Assembly (NCBI RefSeq): GCF_001045445.1
Contig: NZ_LFNF01000003.1
Span: forward strand, 744,001-808,000
Direction: 5' to 3'
From: Chryseobacterium sp. BLS98
GTDB taxonomy: Bacteria > Bacteroidota > Bacteroidia > Flavobacteriales > Weeksellaceae
DNA length: 64,000 nucleotides
Positions 26,068 through 33,717 of this stretch are shown here, piece by piece (positions within the stretch are counted from its first letter, which is position 1; every line of letters begins with the position of its first letter). A program made the position numbers and the translations under genes. The notes under the pieces are model-generated. The model did not search any database and had not been told where the DNA came from. It saw only the letters and a list, made by a program, of their open reading frames with translations.

Positions 26068-27738
26068 ATGAAGAAGTTCGATATTAAATCTCCATTAGGA
26101 ATTTTCTTAATTGCAGTAGTGCCTTTGGTTATCCTGCTTACGTATTCCGGAATCAGATTAGACTTAACCAAAGAAAAAAGATATACCCTTTCGGATAATA
26201 CGGTAAAAGTATTAGAATCCGTGAAAAAGCCGCTTACGGTAGATGTTTACCTTGAAGGAGATTTTCCGGCAAGCTTTAAACAGCTTCAGAGTGAGACGAA
26301 ATTTATGCTGGAAGAGTTCAGAAAGATCAACCCGAAAATTGATTTTAAATTTGTTGATCCTATCAAAACAAAAATGTCTCAGGATACCCTGATGGCAATG
26401 GGGATGCAGCCTTCTGTTCTTCCGGATGTTAAAGACGGGAAAATTTCTCAGATTACGCTTTTTCCTTATGCCGTTATCAAATATGACAAAAGAGGAGTTT
26501 CCATCCCGCTGGTAGTACAGCAGGCAGGAATAGATGCAGATCAGCAGCTGACAAGATCAATAGAAGGCCTTGAATACAGCCTTGTTTCCAATATCAAGAA
26601 TATTGCAGCAAATAAAAGAAAGAAAGTCGGGATCCTGGTGAATCAGGATGAGCTTGGTCCTGAAGAGTTCCATAGTTTTATGCAATTGGCGCTGGAAAAC
26701 TATGATGCAGGTCCTATAGTCCCTAAAAATCAGACAGAACTTACTCTTGAAGATCTTCCCCTACTGAAACAGATGAGTGCCCTGGTGATAGCAAAACCAA
26801 GAAAAGCATTCACAGATAATGAAAAAGTGATCCTTGACCAGTTCATTATGAACGGTGGAAAGACGCTTTGGATGATTGATGCCGTTAATGCTGAAATGGA
26901 TACGCTGACAAGGTCTCAAAAGGTAATGCCTTTCCCTGTAGATATCAATATGACCGATTTCTTCTTCAATTACGGAATCAGGATCAATCCTGCTTTGGTA
27001 AAGGATGTAAAGAAATTTGCACTGCTGAAGCTGGTTACGGGTGAAGTAGGAGGGAATCCTCAGTATACAAGTCTTCCATGGCCTTATTTTCCATTGGGAA
27101 TTGCTGAAAATGATAATCCGATCACGAAAAATATCAACCCGGTAAAATTTGAGTTTCCAACTTCCATTGATACTTTAGGAGGAAGAAAAAATATTAAAAC
27201 AAAAGTTCTTTTCGAATCCAGTGAAAGAACGCTCCTGAAACAGGTTCCGAATTACGTAGATCTGAAGGAAATTGCAAGTGTTGACAGTCTTGGGCAAATG
27301 GAAAAGCCAAGCACACCAAAGATCTTTGCCGTTGCCCTGGAAGGAAAATTTAATTCTGCCTATGCTTCAAGAATTGAAAGAAAAGGTTATCCCGGTTTCA
27401 AAAGCCAGAGCCCTGAAAACAAAATGATCGTCATTGCAGACGGAGACGTAGGAAGAAATAAAATGCATAAAGGCGAGCCGCTTCCAATGGGAATTGACCG
27501 TCTTACAAACCAGGAGTTCGGTAACGAGCAGTTCCTGAGAAATGCCCTGGATTATCTTCTGGACGACAGTAACCTGATGGCACTCAGAAACAGGAATATT
27601 GAAGAAAGACTTCTGGACAGAAACCGCATCACGGAAGAAAAAACAAACTGGCAGTGGCTGAACTTATTATTGCCTTTGGTAGTAATCGGCCTGCTAGGAG
27701 GATTGTTCTTCTGGATGAGGAAGAGGAAGTTTGGATAA
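26068..27738 (+). CDS. gldG: Gliding-associated ABC transporter component GldG
   Basis: A 556-residue protein. The start at 26068 (MKKFDIKSPLGIFL) lies 4 bp after the gldF stop; a longer in-frame form would overlap gldF and adds no family sequence. One membrane segment near the N-terminus (IFLIAVVPLVILLTYSGIRLDL), a long periplasmic domain with the family words KKPLTVDVYLEGDFPASFK and LDQFIMNGGKTLWMIDAVNAEMD, and a C-terminal anchor (WLNLLLPLVVIGLLGGLFFWMRKRK). It works with GldF and GldA. Operon with gldF, ended by a terminator. Confidence 0.92.
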   Translation: MKKFDIKSPLGIFLIAVVPLVILLTYSGIRLDLTKEKRYTLSDNTVKVLESVKKPLTVDVYLEGDFPASFKQLQSETKFMLEEFRKINPKIDFKFVDPIKTKMSQDTLMAMGMQPSVLPDVKDGKISQITLFPYAVIKYDKRGVSIPLVVQQAGIDADQQLTRSIEGLEYSLVSNIKNIAANKRKKVGILVNQDELGPEEFHSFMQLALENYDAGPIVPKNQTELTLEDLPLLKQMSALVIAKPRKAFTDNEKVILDQFIMNGGKTLWMIDAVNAEMDTLTRSQKVMPFPVDINMTDFFFNYGIRINPALVKDVKKFALLKLVTGEVGGNPQYTSLPWPYFPLGIAENDNPITKNINPVKFEFPTSIDTLGGRKNIKTKVLFESSERTLLKQVPNYVDLKEIASVDSLGQMEKPSTPKIFAVALEGKFNSAYASRIERKGYPGFKSQSPENKMIVIADGDVGRNKMHKGEPLPMGIDRLTNQEFGNEQFLRNALDYLLDDSNLMALRNRNIEERLLDRNRITEEKTNWQWLNLLLPLVVIGLLGGLFFWMRKRKFG

Positions 27739-27751
27739 AAATATAAAGGAG

Positions 27752-27779
27752 AAACCACTGCTGAAAGCGGTGGTTTTTT
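27752..27779 (+). terminator. Terminator after gldG
   Basis: AAACCACTGCT / AGCGGTGGTTT stem (one mismatch) with a T6 tail. Confidence 0.85.
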
Positions 27780-27811
27780 AGTTATAAATGGTGATTAAAT
27801 AATCAAAAAAA

Positions 27812-27829
27812 GAGAGACAAAAGCCTCTC
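27812..27829 (-). terminator. Terminator of the SDR gene at 27.9 kb
   Basis: GAGAG / CTCTC stem followed on the minus strand by eight T. Confidence 0.6.
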
Positions 27830-27854
27830 CTTAAAATTATATTCTGCAATATAA

Positions 27855-28592
27855 TTACCACGGACTGATCCCGGTTTCATCTTCTATATCATTGCTGTAG
27901 AACTGCCCTGTAGGTGCATTCTCATCGGTGAGCGTATGCTTTATGATAAAAGATGCTGCACTTTCTACAGAACCCGGCCCGCTGTGATGATTGAAATCTG
28001 TAGCAGTATAGCCCGGATCTATTGCGTTGACTTTAAAAGGAGAGTCTTTCAGTTCGTAGGCCAAAACAGTAGTATAAGCATTTAAAGCTGATTTGGACGG
28101 GCCATATGCCGCTCCTTTTACATGGTAATACTTCCAGCTCGGGTCGTTGTGTAAAGTTAATGATCCAAGCCCCGAAGTAATATTGCTGATTCTCGGGCTT
28201 TCCGATTTTTTAAGCAGTTCTAAAAATGCCTGCGTTACACTGATTACTCCAAAAAAGTTGGTATCAAATACTTGCTGAATGTCTTTTACGGATGTTTCCA
28301 CTGCCGTTTGAGGATTTACTCCCAGAATACCTGCATTATTGATCAGGATATCCAGTTTTCCTTGCTCTTTCCCGATCAGATCCTTAGCGGCTGAGATGGA
28401 ATCGGGTTGGGTTACATCAATCTCAATGGCTTTTATATTTTGAAAACCCTTTTCATTCAGCTCTTTTACAATAGCTTCACCTTTTTGAAGATCACGGCTT
28501 CCCAAATAGACCAATAATCCTTTTTCTGAAAGCTGTTTTGCGGTTTCCAGGCCAATACTTCTGTTGGCTCCTGTTATTAATACTGATTTCAT
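27855..28592 (-). CDS. Short-chain dehydrogenase/reductase
   Basis: A 245-residue classical SDR. Cofactor motif near the N-terminus is TGANRSIG (TGxxxGxG form with Ser/Ile variation, residues 7-14), then NNAG (85-88), and the catalytic Tyr/Lys in YGPSKSALNAYT with the Ser of NITSGLGSL upstream. The Arg/Ser pair after the second strand (GSRDLQKGE) favours NADPH. Substrate unknown. It lies downstream of a Crp/Fnr regulator gene, and both genes carry the same 16-bp palindrome upstream, so control by that regulator is likely. Confidence 0.9.
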   Translation of the reverse strand: MKSVLITGANRSIGLETAKQLSEKGLLVYLGSRDLQKGEAIVKELNEKGFQNIKAIEIDVTQPDSISAAKDLIGKEQGKLDILINNAGILGVNPQTAVETSVKDIQQVFDTNFFGVISVTQAFLELLKKSESPRISNITSGLGSLTLHNDPSWKYYHVKGAAYGPSKSALNAYTTVLAYELKDSPFKVNAIDPGYTATDFNHHSGPGSVESAASFIIKHTLTDENAPTGQFYSNDIEDETGISPW

Positions 28593-28646
28593 TTTTTCTT
28601 TGTTTTAATTGATGATGTAAAATTCCATCATTTCAATGTAATCTGG

Positions 28647-28662
28647 TTTGCCAAATGACAAA
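28647..28662 (-). promoter_or_regulatory. Crp/Fnr-type palindrome upstream of SDR gene
   Basis: TTTGCCAAATGACAAA fits TTTGyCA-WW-TGrCAAA and lies 54 bp before the SDR start. Extended identity with the copy at 29326-29341 is GGTTTGCCA..TGACAAAAA. Confidence 0.65.
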
Positions 28663-28716
28663 AAGTGAAAAGAAAATGATTTAAAATTTTACAGTAAGAA
28701 AACAGAAGATCAGGAT

Positions 28717-29292
28717 CTAATGCCTGGCAATGTTTTTCCTGATTCTGCTGAGCGAAGACTGGGTAATCCCAAGGTAGGACGCAATATAAGAAAGCGGAAT
28801 CTTATTGGCCACAGTAGGATAGATCTCCAGAAATTTCAGATAGCGGGTGGTTGCATCTTCCGAAACCAGCGGACTCCTTCTTTCTACTTTCTGGATCAGT
28901 GCCCTTGAAATAATTTTATGCACAATAGCTTCCCATCCCACAATAGTCTGCAAAAGCTCAAGCCAGTCTTTTCTTTGAAAAACAATAAGTTTACAGTCGG
29001 TAACGGCCTGAACATAAGTACTGGAACAGATCTCATTATCAAAACTTTCCAGGTCTACAACGAGATTGTTTTCTTCAATAAAGTATTTGGTAATTTCCTC
29101 GCCTTTGTTATCGTAATAGCAAACCCTCAGAATTCCACTCACGACAAATCCCACCTGGCGTGCGATTTTTCCGGCTTCTGAAAAATATTCATCTTTCGGA
29201 AGGTCTGTTTCTTTTGCCTTACTGGTTATAAAGTCCATCTGCTGTTGGTTCAGATTTCCGAATCTTAAAATAAAATCAAACAGTTCTTTCAT
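28717..29292 (-). CDS. Crp/Fnr family transcription regulator
   Basis: A 191-residue regulator. I take the start at 29292 (MKELFDFILRFGNL), where the cyclic-nucleotide-binding-like domain begins; a longer form to 29340 would run through the palindromic operator. Residues ~20-120 are the cNMP-binding fold (EYFSEAGKIARQVGFVVSGILRV, DLESFDNEICSSTYVQAVTDC). The C-terminus is a short helix-turn-helix (IPLSYIASYLGITQSSLSRIRKNI). No FNR-type cysteine cluster is present. A TTTGCCATTTGACAAA palindrome sits 33 bp upstream of the start and again before the neighbouring SDR gene, so it probably regulates itself and that gene. Confidence 0.9.
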   Translation of the reverse strand: MKELFDFILRFGNLNQQQMDFITSKAKETDLPKDEYFSEAGKIARQVGFVVSGILRVCYYDNKGEEITKYFIEENNLVVDLESFDNEICSSTYVQAVTDCKLIVFQRKDWLELLQTIVGWEAIVHKIISRALIQKVERRSPLVSEDATTRYLKFLEIYPTVANKIPLSYIASYLGITQSSLSRIRKNIARH

Positions 29293-29325
29293 GAATGCAA
29301 GGTAATTAAAGTTATTTTTTCCGGG

Positions 29326-29341
29326 TTTGCCATTTGACAAA
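29326..29341 (-). promoter_or_regulatory. Crp/Fnr-type palindrome upstream of the regulator gene
   Basis: TTTGCCATTTGACAAA, same dyad as at 28647-28662, 33 bp before the regulator start. Confidence 0.65.
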
Positions 29342-29373
29342 AAAGCGCTGGAAAAATAAACCGGACTGTTTTT

Positions 29374-30291
29374 TTAATTAAATAACCTCCTGAATTCCAG
29401 CGGAGACAGATTGGTCTTTTGCTTAAACAGCTTACTGAAAGACTGCGGATGTTCAAAACCCAATTCATAAGCAATTTCACTTACCGAAAGGTGAGTGGTG
29501 CTGAGGTGTTCCTTAGCAAGGTCGATGAGTTTATTCTGGATATGCTGCTGGGTATTTTGCTGGGTGTGAATCCGCAGTAAAGATCCTAAATAATTAGACG
29601 AAATATTCATTTCAGCGGCTATGGTTTTTACAGAGGGAATTCCGTTTTCTATGAGATTTCCGCTGTCAATATACCGGGAAAGTACCTCTTCAAATCTCTC
29701 CAGAAGCTCATGGCTGGATTTTTTCCGGGTGAAAAACTGCCGTTCATAAAAGCGTTCAGAATAAATAAGAAGCAGCTCAATCTGGGCAGCAATTACTTCT
29801 TGGGAAAATTTATCCATATTGGACTGATATTCCCGCTCTATATTTTTCAGAATGTCAACCACAACTTTTTCTTCCCTGTTTGAAAGGAAAAGGGCTTCAT
29901 TAACATTATATTTAAAAAAGTCATAAGATTTTATCTTTTTTGCGAGCGGGGTATTCCAGAGGAAATCCGGGTGAATGATCAGCAGCCAGCCAGTGGGTTC
30001 TACCACCACATCAGGTTTCATTTCCAGTTTCAGAAACTGAAGCGGGGAAACAAAACATAAAACTCCCGAATCAAAGTCATATTCCTGCTGGCCGTAGTTG
30101 AACTTCGCATTCACATTGCGCTTCAGACCGATGGAGTAAAAATCCTGGATCCATTTCAGCTCACTGTCGTCTGTAGGATAGTTCACCTTGCTGTAATCAA
30201 TCAGGCTGATCATAGGATGCTCAGGGCCGGGAAGATTACAGAAGGCATGAAATTCAGAAATTGTATTAAAGCGGAATGGAGGTTTTATCAT
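29374..30291 (-). CDS. AraC family transcription regulator
   Basis: A 305-residue regulator. The N-terminal ~190 residues are a ligand or sensing domain (GVLCFVSPLQFLKLEMKPD, GWLLIIHPDFLW) as in AraC-like regulators of Bacteroidetes. The C-terminal double helix-turn-helix includes SVKTIAAEMNISSNYLGSLLR and LSVSEIAYELGFEHPQSFSKLFKQKTNLSPLEFRR, the classic AraC signature. It lies between the Crp/Fnr regulator and a second SDR gene; control of that dehydrogenase is possible but not shown. The inducer is unknown. Confidence 0.92.
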   Translation of the reverse strand: MIKPPFRFNTISEFHAFCNLPGPEHPMISLIDYSKVNYPTDDSELKWIQDFYSIGLKRNVNAKFNYGQQEYDFDSGVLCFVSPLQFLKLEMKPDVVVEPTGWLLIIHPDFLWNTPLAKKIKSYDFFKYNVNEALFLSNREEKVVVDILKNIEREYQSNMDKFSQEVIAAQIELLLIYSERFYERQFFTRKKSSHELLERFEEVLSRYIDSGNLIENGIPSVKTIAAEMNISSNYLGSLLRIHTQQNTQQHIQNKLIDLAKEHLSTTHLSVSEIAYELGFEHPQSFSKLFKQKTNLSPLEFRRLFN

Positions 30292-30365
30292 GCTAATTTA
30301 GTAAATTGTATAACGTCAAAGTATTAATCATAGTTGATGCAGTGTCATGCTCATTCTTTTCTATA

Positions 30366-30432
30366 CAATGCTTCGGCTACGCTCAGCATGACATTGCTTA
30401 AAACTTCTATGCCAGGAACGAAGCCGAAGAAT
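30366..30432. repeat. REP-like palindrome with CTTCGGCT arms
   Basis: CAATGCTTCGGCTACGCTCA ... GAACGAAGCCGAAGAATTG, an imperfect inverted repeat in the gap between the AraC and SDR genes; same class as 24536-24639. Confidence 0.7.
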
Positions 30433-30447
30433 TGTGAGAAAAGGCAT

Positions 30448-31287
30448 TTATATCACCGTAGATACTGTGAGCGCTTCCCATTGTCTGGCATCATCGGTAA
30501 TGATCTTGATTTTTGCATCCAGGAATTCGGAAGTACCGCTTCCCAAAAGGAAATGAACCGGCGGATTTTTTACTTCACTAAGTGCAATCAGAGCTTCTGC
30601 GCCTTTTTCAGGATCGTTAGGCTGGTTTCCGTTGATCTCGTTAAGATGGGCCTGCTCGGAACTTCTGGCGGTTTCATAGGCCTGGATTGGATGGGCAGGT
30701 GTTTTTACAGAATCTTTACTTAAGAAATCCGTCCGGAAATAACCGGGATACACCACCGTTGCGTGAGCCCCGAATTCTTTAATTTCTTCAGCCAGAGATT
30801 CAGTCAATCCTGCTACGGCAAACTTTGTTGCACAGTAAATTCCCCAGCCTGGAAAATTCCCGGAATACCCTCCAATAGAAGAAATATTGAACAGATGTCC
30901 TGATTTTTGCTTTCTCAGATAAGGAACTGTATTCCTGATCACATTCAGGGTACCAAATACATTGACGTCAAAATTGGCTCTTGCTTCTTCATCTGTCAGT
31001 TCTTCCAGGGTACCGATCTGTCCGTATCCGGCATTGTTGACCACCACATCAATCTGTCCGAAATGATCAATTGTTTTTAAAACCACTGACTGTACATCTT
31101 CATTATCGGTTAAATTCAGTTCAAGAGGCAGAAATGCTTCAGATTTTTCTCCGATTTCTGAGATTAAAGATTGTGTGTTTCTTGTGGCTGCGGCTACACG
31201 GTAGTTTTTTGCCAATAATTTTTTCACTAAGGCCAGTCCCAGACCTTTTGAGGCTCCTGTAACGAACCATACTTTTTTTGTTTCCAT
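30448..31287 (-). CDS. Short-chain dehydrogenase/reductase
   Basis: A 279-residue classical SDR. The start at 31287 (METKKVWFVTGASKGLG) places the TGASKGLG cofactor motif at the usual distance from the N-terminus; the longer form adds nine unlikely residues. NNAGYG, the catalytic Ser in NISSIGGYSG, and Tyr-x-x-x-Lys (YCATKFAVAG) are all present. It has an extended C-terminus (HFLLGSGTSEFLDAKIKIITDD) typical of the oxidoreductases related to retinol dehydrogenase-like SDRs. Substrate unknown. It is transcribed towards the AraC regulator gene in the same direction. Confidence 0.9.
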   Translation of the reverse strand: METKKVWFVTGASKGLGLALVKKLLAKNYRVAAATRNTQSLISEIGEKSEAFLPLELNLTDNEDVQSVVLKTIDHFGQIDVVVNNAGYGQIGTLEELTDEEARANFDVNVFGTLNVIRNTVPYLRKQKSGHLFNISSIGGYSGNFPGWGIYCATKFAVAGLTESLAEEIKEFGAHATVVYPGYFRTDFLSKDSVKTPAHPIQAYETARSSEQAHLNEINGNQPNDPEKGAEALIALSEVKNPPVHFLLGSGTSEFLDAKIKIITDDARQWEALTVSTVI

Positions 31288-31400
31288 TTTTGTTCGGTTT
31301 AAATAATGGTACAAAGATCAGAGAAGCAGAAACAGGAAACGTAGCCCAATCAATGAATCATGTAATCAGATCGTGGATCGTTATAAAAATGGAAAAACTG

Positions 31401-31449
31401 AAATGCCGGGTTTAAAGATTTTCTGGAGTGCTTTTCAAACCCGGCATTT
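31401..31449 (-). terminator. Terminator of the 31.5-kb unknown gene
   Basis: A 13-bp perfect stem AAATGCCGGGTTT / AAACCCGGCATTT with a 23-nt loop directly next to the stop codon. Confidence 0.7.
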
Positions 31450-32106
31450 TTAATTTTGATTAATTGAACATTCCTGATTTACGGTCTCAGGAAGCAGAAC
31501 TGCTGTTTTGTAATAGCTTATATCGTCTGCCATCGTGCTTTGAAGATCTTTAAAGTTTGAATACTCATAATACTGCCACTCCAGTTCATTTTCAGGGTCG
31601 GGCGTCTTGTCTATAGCGAGTTCCAGCTTTCCGTCATCCTGATAGCTGAATTCTATGGCTGCGTATTTTTTACCTTTTTCATCCAGAGTATACCAGCATT
31701 TTGTGGTTCTTTCCAGAATGGGTTTCAGCGTTTCGTTGTCCAGGACCTGAGAACAGATAAAATTATCAGGGTCATCATGATGGAAGACGGTTTTTGAGAT
31801 CAGAGGCTTGTCATCCACAGCCAGGGAATACATTTTGTTGGTGGCAATGATGAAATCTCCTGCATTTTCCCTTTTTTCAATATCGAAAAGATCAGATTTT
31901 TCTTTCAGATAATTGACGACCTGCTCTTCATCTTCATCAGGGCTCATAAAATAATTGATGCTGTATATTTCATCTTCGGTGAGAAATTCTATCTCTTTGA
32001 GCTCTTCAGAATCTTTTTCATAATAGTATAAATGATAGTCGTCCAGTTTCTCAGCTTTCGCCTTCGAAATTACTTCTCCAAAAATGTTTTTATATACTTT
32101 TTTCAT
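31450..32106 (-). CDS. Protein of unknown function (acidic, cytosolic)
   Basis: A 218-residue acidic protein without signal peptide or membrane segment. I do not recognise a family. The N-terminal part has YYYEKDSEELKEIEFLTEDE followed by YSINYFMSPDEDEEQVV, and this pattern (Lys/Glu-rich strand, then a Tyr-Tyr/Phe-x-x-P strand) is weakly echoed in the 80-residue protein encoded just upstream (LKIKEQYHSDTLFAVHYYLNP). The C-terminal half is rich in aromatic residues (LEWQYYEYSNFKD). It might be an immunity or adaptor type protein, but that is a guess. Neighbours are a second small unknown and a DUF4268 gene in the same direction. Confidence 0.65.
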   Translation of the reverse strand: MKKVYKNIFGEVISKAKAEKLDDYHLYYYEKDSEELKEIEFLTEDEIYSINYFMSPDEDEEQVVNYLKEKSDLFDIEKRENAGDFIIATNKMYSLAVDDKPLISKTVFHHDDPDNFICSQVLDNETLKPILERTTKCWYTLDEKGKKYAAIEFSYQDDGKLELAIDKTPDPENELEWQYYEYSNFKDLQSTMADDISYYKTAVLLPETVNQECSINQN

Positions 32107-32228
32107 GTTTAGTAGTTTAATAGGTTTGTTATTAGGATATCGGCCTTAGTGAATTTCTATGTATACAGCATATTTAAGACCATATTTTTATATTTTATAA
32201 TCTTGCTTATAATTCTGGCATAAATTCA

Positions 32229-32471
32229 TTATTTAAATACCAGGCATGCATTTTTGGCAGAGTTTTCATCCGCTGCATAAGCTTTTCTGTTCCGGTTTGT
32301 TGTCTCAGGATTTAAATAATAATGGACGGCAAAGAGAGTATCAGAATGATACTGTTCTTTTATTTTGAGCTTTCTGTGAGATAAAAAATGTTTGTACCAT
32401 CTGGATTTTTTCTCCCAGGCATGCAGACTGCTTATGAGTTTAAAATCCTCATCCCTGTATTCAATTTTCAT
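32229..32471 (-). CDS. Small protein of unknown function, possible paralogue fragment
   Basis: An 80-residue basic protein (MKIEYRDEDFKLISSLHAWE...) without signal peptide. The segment LKIKEQYHSDTLFAVHYYLNP resembles the N-terminal region of the next gene downstream on the same strand, so the two may be diverged duplicates, this one short. The frame ends cleanly with a stop and is preceded by an A/T-rich gap. Coding status is likely but rests only on the open frame and the weak resemblance. Confidence 0.5.
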   Translation of the reverse strand: MKIEYRDEDFKLISSLHAWEKKSRWYKHFLSHRKLKIKEQYHSDTLFAVHYYLNPETTNRNRKAYAADENSAKNACLVFK

Positions 32472-32610
32472 GGTTTAGTTTTATGCCCCCAAATATATTT
32501 AAAATCAAAGAATTAAGGAATTATATCTGAATTTTTATAATAAGTTTTTTTGTTGAGAAGACATTTTAAGATCTGGAGGGATTTTTTATTTAAAAGACCG
32601 TTTAAAAGGA

Positions 32611-33039
32611 TTAAACATCCTTGATAAAATCCTCATATTCATAGTAAAACCTTTCAAAACCATCCATTTTATCACGGAAAAACTCGAAAACTTCCTGCCA
32701 GGTATTTTTGTTGAATATAGAAACTCCGTGTTTTTCAACCCAGATTTTGCTGATCACTTTGCCATTGTCAAGCGTAAAATATTCCTCTTTTTGAAAGTCT
32801 CCGATAAAGTCTTTCAAAATATCTTCCAGAGACCAAATCTTCTCATAATAAGCGTTCCGAAATATTTCATCCTTCATTTCGATATCTAATGAAACCTCCG
32901 CCTTTTTATTATCAGCATGAAATTTAAATGACATATCCTTGACCTTCGTATCATAAAGGAGCCATTTTCTGGGAAAAGACTTTCCAAAAGCCGTCCAAAA
33001 TTCCTTTTTTAGCTGCTGAGCTTCTTGTTTACTGAACAT
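32611..33039 (-). CDS. DUF4268 domain protein
   Basis: A 142-residue protein starting MFSKQEAQQLKKEFWTAFGK, which is the standard start of the free-standing DUF4268 family. KWLLYDTKVKDMSFKFHADN, KIWSLEDILKD and FFRDKMDGFERFYYEYEDFI are further family blocks. The domain has a predicted nuclease-related or DNA-repair fold when fused to other domains, but the free-standing form has no known activity. It stands alone, divergent from the Rrf2 regulator gene. Confidence 0.85.
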   Translation of the reverse strand: MFSKQEAQQLKKEFWTAFGKSFPRKWLLYDTKVKDMSFKFHADNKKAEVSLDIEMKDEIFRNAYYEKIWSLEDILKDFIGDFQKEEYFTLDNGKVISKIWVEKHGVSIFNKNTWQEVFEFFRDKMDGFERFYYEYEDFIKDV

Positions 33040-33154
33040 ATACAAACTTAAGAATTTAATAGGAAAAGCACAAAGTTTTGGAGATTAATGTGTCATTTTG
33101 AGAAATTAAATTTGGCGTCATTATTCTCCATTTATCTAATTCAAACTATTTTCT

Positions 33155-33162
33155 TATTTTTG
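33155..33162 (+). promoter_or_regulatory. Candidate -7 element of the Rrf2 gene
   Basis: TATTTTTG fits TAnnTTTG but ends only 5 bp before the ATG, so transcription would be nearly leaderless; tentative. Confidence 0.35.
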
Positions 33163-33167
33163 CTGTA

Positions 33168-33575
33168 ATGCTTTCAAAAAAATCCCAATATGCTTTTAAA
33201 GCGCTGTCATACCTGGTAGAGAAAAGGAATGATGGCCCGGTTCTTATTTCCGAAATTGCGGAACATAAAAAGATCCCTTTGAAGTTTTTAGAAAATATTC
33301 TGCTGGAATTGAAAAAGGCGGACATCCTCGACAGCAAGAAAGGAAAAGGAGGAGGATACTTTTTAAAAGGAAATCCTGAAACCGTGAAACTGGCAAAAAT
33401 CATCCGCCTGGTGAATGGTCCTATTGCCATGCTTCCCTGCGTCAGTTTAAATTTCTATGAAAAATGTGAAGACTGCAATGAAGACCATTGCGGGCTGCAT
33501 GATGTACTCATAGAAGTCCGGGATGCTTCCCTGAATATTCTGGAGAGTAAAACTTTAATGGATCTGGTCGACTGA
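33168..33575 (+). CDS. Rrf2 family transcription regulator
   Basis: A 135-residue regulator with the Rrf2 winged helix (MLSKKSQYAFKALSYLVE, LISEIAEHKKIPLKFLENILLELKKADIL, KGKGGGYFL). Four cysteines (Cys91, 100, 103, 108; in CVSLNFYEKCEDCNEDHCGL) lie where IscR carries its three cluster-binding cysteines, so binding of an iron-sulfur cluster or thiol sensing is plausible. The next gene downstream is a TauE/SafE exporter with a 24-bp dyad in front; the same element occurs before the JmjC/cupin gene at 23 kb. Control of sulfur or iron-sulfur genes is inferred. Confidence 0.9.
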   Translation: MLSKKSQYAFKALSYLVEKRNDGPVLISEIAEHKKIPLKFLENILLELKKADILDSKKGKGGGYFLKGNPETVKLAKIIRLVNGPIAMLPCVSLNFYEKCEDCNEDHCGLHDVLIEVRDASLNILESKTLMDLVD

Positions 33576-33599
33576 CCTGATCCTTTTTTTTGAATAATC

Positions 33600-33623
33600 A
33601 GTCTACTTATTTGGTAGGATAAT
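33600..33623 (+). promoter_or_regulatory. 24-bp shared operator-like element, copy 2
   Basis: AGTCTACTTATTTGGT then AGGATAAT, 21 of 24 positions as in the copy at 23189-23212 (other strand). It is followed after 10 bp by a GATATTTG -7-like sequence (33634-33641). Confidence 0.6.
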
Positions 33624-33653
33624 ATTTTTAATTGATATTTGCAGTAGCTCAAA

Positions 33654-33674
33654 TGCTTCAACCATACTGAAGCA
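33654..33674 (+). other. Small leader hairpin before the TauE gene
   Basis: TGCTTCA-ACCATAC-TGAAGCA, perfect 7-bp arms in the 5' leader between the putative promoter and the ATG at 33718. No T tract follows; role unknown. Confidence 0.5.
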
Positions 33675-33717
33675 GCCTTGTTTCGGTTTTTATATCAAGC
33701 CTCGGCCGGGAGCTGTA

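Noticed and set aside
33576..33717. Riboswitch in the TauE leader
   Set aside because: Only one 7-bp hairpin is visible and the sequence does not match the SAM-type or other aptamers I know.
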